A stretch of DNA of 8,817 bases from contig JACOUJ010000001.1 in the NCBI GenBank assembly GCA_016177865.1, positions 1-8,817 of the forward strand, read 5' to 3'. The notes beneath the pieces are model-generated. The model was not told the origin of the DNA. It made no database searches and saw nothing but the letters and a program-made list of their open reading frames with translations. Positions 7,298 to 8,817 of the stretch are shown piece by piece (positions within the stretch are counted from its first letter, which is position 1; every line of letters starts with the position of its first letter). The translations under genes were made by a program, and so were the position numbers. Source of the DNA: Candidatus Rokuibacteriota bacterium (lineage in GTDB: Bacteria; Methylomirabilota; Methylomirabilia; Rokubacteriales; JACOUJ01).

Positions 7298-8563
7298 TTG
7301 ACGGACAGTCACGACGTCAAAGAGCCTGGACTGGCGCCGGGGGGTCAGCTCCGCATCCACTGGGCCGAGCAGGCGATGCCGGTCCTCCGGTCTATCCGCG
7401 AGCGATTTACAAAAGAACAACCCCTTGGTGGGATGCAGATCGCGGCTTGCCTTCACGTCACGACCGAGACCGCGGTCCTCATGCTGACCCTCGTCGCCGG
7501 AGGTGCCCGGGTCACGCTCTGCGCCTCGAACCCGCTCTCGACTCAGGATGACGTCGCGGCCGACCTCGTCGCCGAGCACGGTCTCTCCGTCTTTGCCATC
7601 AAAGGAGAGGACAAGGAAACCTACTACCGGCACATCGACGCCGTCCTGTCGAGGCGCCCGAAGCTTACCATGGACGACGGGGCAGATCTCGTCTCGACCC
7701 TGCACGCCCCAGGGCGTCAGCGCCTCCTCCAGGATGTGATTGGCGGGACCGAAGAAACGACCACCGGCGTCATTCGCCTCCGCTCTATGGCGCAGGAAGG
7801 GGTGCTGGGGTACCCCATCGTGGCGGTGAATGACGCCGACACGAAGCACCTCTTTGACAACCGGTACGGCACCGGCCAGTCCACCGTGGATGGAATTCTC
7901 CGCGCGACCAACCTCTTGCTTGCGGGGAAACCGTTTGTGGTGGTGGGATACGGGATGTGTGGTCGAGGGTTGGCGGCTCGGGCGCGCGGGATGGGGGCGC
8001 AGGTCATTGTGACGGAGACGGATCCTCTTCGGGCCCTGGAGGCGGTCATGGAAGGCTACCGGGTCCTCCCGCTGGCCAGGGCCGCGGAGGAAGGGGAGGT
8101 TTTTGTCACGGTCACGGGAAATCTTCATGTCATCCGCGCCGAGCATTTCCATCGGATGAAGGATGGGGCCGTCATCGCCAACTCGGGGCATTTCAATGTG
8201 GAGGTGGATCTCGAAGCCTTGGAGGCGATGAGCCAGGCCAAACGAACCATCCGCCCCTTCGTCGAGGAGTATACGCTTCGGGATGGGCGGCGGCTCTATG
8301 TCCTTGGGGAGGGGCGCCTGATCAACCTGGTGTCGGCAGAGGGTCATCCCGCCGCCGTGATGGACATGAGCTTCGCCAACCAGGCCCTTTCGGTTGAGTA
8401 CTTGGTAAAGCACGCCCGGACTCTCGGGCGGAAGGTGTACCCGGTTCCGGTGGAGATTGACCGAGAGATCGCCCGCCTCAAGCTGGCCTCTATGGGAGTC
8501 GAGGTCGACGAGTTGACCGCCGAGCAACGGGGGTATCTGAGCTCCTGGACCTTCGGGACCTGA
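7298..8563 (+). CDS. ahcY: S-adenosylhomocysteine hydrolase (adenosylhomocysteinase)
   Basis: Reversibly splits S-adenosylhomocysteine into adenosine and homocysteine using tightly bound NAD, which relieves product inhibition of methyltransferases. From TTG 7298 the protein is 421 residues. Substrate-domain motifs include ACLHVTTETAVL and ASNPLSTQDDVAA. The catalytic block NDADTKHLFDN has Asp179 and Lys183, followed by YGTGQSTVDGI. The Rossmann NAD-binding loop is GYGMCGRG (217-224), and NSGHFNVE and MDMSFANQALS follow. It lacks the roughly 40-residue insertion of the longer proteobacterial enzymes, and ends in SSWTFGT without the Lys/Tyr tail that contacts NAD in the mammalian type. This resembles the short archaeal/Thermotoga-like class. 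It follows metK in the same direction, and the hairpin between them may set its level separately. Confidence 0.96.
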   Translation: MTDSHDVKEPGLAPGGQLRIHWAEQAMPVLRSIRERFTKEQPLGGMQIAACLHVTTETAVLMLTLVAGGARVTLCASNPLSTQDDVAADLVAEHGLSVFAIKGEDKETYYRHIDAVLSRRPKLTMDDGADLVSTLHAPGRQRLLQDVIGGTEETTTGVIRLRSMAQEGVLGYPIVAVNDADTKHLFDNRYGTGQSTVDGILRATNLLLAGKPFVVVGYGMCGRGLAARARGMGAQVIVTETDPLRALEAVMEGYRVLPLARAAEEGEVFVTVTGNLHVIRAEHFHRMKDGAVIANSGHFNVEVDLEALEAMSQAKRTIRPFVEEYTLRDGRRLYVLGEGRLINLVSAEGHPAAVMDMSFANQALSVEYLVKHARTLGRKVYPVPVEIDREIARLKLASMGVEVDELTAEQRGYLSSWTFGT

Positions 8564-8657
8564 TCGGGGCGATCTTCTCACCGCCAATCGAATGCCCCAC
8601 AGCACCGTGGTCTCTCCGCGGTTGACAGTCCCTTAGAGTCAGTTGGGACGGCACTAG
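8564..8657. other. Noncoding stretch between ahcY and the insertion element
   Basis: No convincing gene, RNA or T-rich terminator is seen. GGGGC (8566-8570) and GCCCC (8594-8598) are complementary but distant. GTCCC (8628-8632) and GGGAC (8645-8649) could form a weak 5-base-pair hairpin. A perfect TTGACA at 8622-8627 has no -10 element at 16-18 bases. CTAG at 8654-8657 matches the YTAR target pattern known for IS701-family elements and may be the target copy next to the element. Confidence 0.4.
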
Positions 8658-8817
8658 TACTACTGTGTCAATAAAATTAGGGTTTTTGAGGGGTACCATG
8701 GAAGCATTGGGGCATGGCACCCATACTGGACGCTCGCGCTCGTCGCTTCCGTGCGTACCTGGACCGGATCGCCGAGGCCCTGGGCCATCGAGACCGGCAC
8801 GGCCCGGGCCAGGCCTA
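8658..8817 (+). mobile_element. Left end of an IS701-like insertion sequence (partial)
   Basis: Base composition changes sharply to an AT-rich stretch (about 8658-8688, containing GTCAATAAAATTAGGG) just before a transposase start, as expected for the terminus and leader of an insertion sequence. The left boundary after CTAG is a guess from the family's target preference. The other end is outside the window, so the inverted repeat and the target duplication cannot be compared. Confidence 0.55.
8714..8817 (+). CDS. IS701-like DDE transposase, N-terminal fragment cut by window edge
   Basis: The 34 visible codons read through RFRAYLDRIAEALGHRDRHG, the usual opening of IS701-family (DDE_5-type) transposases, in which a Y-D-LAEALGHADR-GPLRAY-like segment precedes the catalytic domain. 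The ATG at 8714 is chosen because a TGA stop lies in frame at 8687-8689 and no other start codon falls between. Only a weak G-rich stretch stands upstream as a ribosome binding site, as is common for transposases. The catalytic Asp/Asp/Glu residues are outside the window, so intactness cannot be judged. The family call comes from memory of the N-terminal pattern and a short segment. Confidence 0.65.
   Translation, partial: MAPILDARARRFRAYLDRIAEALGHRDRHGPGQA

Noticed and set aside
7220..8605. Long open frame of 461 codons on the - strand over ahcY
   Set aside because: Mirrors the conserved ahcY frame, with no recognisable motif and no ribosome binding site context supporting it.
8622..8627. 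Perfect -35 hexamer TTGACA as part of a promoter
   Set aside because: No acceptable -10 element is found 16-18 bases downstream, and no gene start follows at a sensible distance before the insertion element.
8490..8720. 76-codon open frame on the - strand in the region after ahcY
   Set aside because: It spans the ahcY end, the intergenic stretch and the insertion element boundary, and resembles no protein family.
8698..8817. ATG at 8698 as an alternative transposase start
   Set aside because: It is in a different frame from the IS701-like sequence, and its translation is low-complexity and unrecognisable.

Overview
The window is a GC-rich bacterial chromosomal segment (roughly 60% G+C by eye) with almost no spare DNA. 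Seven genes lie on the + strand and are read in one direction. The organism cannot be named with confidence. A sigma-54 gene linked to hpf and rapZ without ptsN, an archaeal/thermophile-style bifunctional phosphoglucose/phosphomannose isomerase, a GH57 glucan enzyme and a short AhcY together suggest a deep-branching Gram-negative such as an NC10/Methylomirabilota- or Nitrospirota-like lineage. That assignment is inference only.

Bases 1-5978 look like a single run of co-translated genes: rpoN (5' end cut by the window edge), hpf (long form), rapZ, a GH57 alpha-amylase/4-alpha-glucanotransferase, and a bifunctional PGI/PMI. Gaps are 3, 13 and 8 bases, and the last pair overlaps by 4 bases (ATGA). 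The first three form the familiar rpoN neighbourhood that carries nutrient-stress and sugar-phosphate regulation. The last two handle alpha-glucan breakdown or rearrangement and hexose-phosphate isomerisation. RapZ is a glucosamine-6-phosphate sensor in Escherichia coli, so the arrangement puts sugar-phosphate sensing next to sugar-phosphate metabolism.

Bases 5979-8563 are a second unit, the S-adenosylmethionine cycle: metK makes SAM, and ahcY removes the S-adenosylhomocysteine left after methyl transfer. A good extended -10 sigma-70-type promoter sits just after the isomerase stop, with two small inverted repeats, one in the spacer and one at the expected transcription start. The 74-base metK-ahcY gap holds a strong GC-rich hairpin. 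A 16-codon open frame begins in its loop and ends overlapping the TTG start of ahcY.

Bases 8564-8817 contain about 150 bases without a recognisable gene, then the first 34 codons of a transposase resembling the IS701 family, cut by the window's right edge. This is the only mobile DNA seen. No tRNA, rRNA, CRISPR array or defence system is visible. The core genes are ordinary housekeeping and regulatory genes; the points most worth checking are the metK-ahcY leader, the metK promoter palindromes, and the gene order around rapZ.
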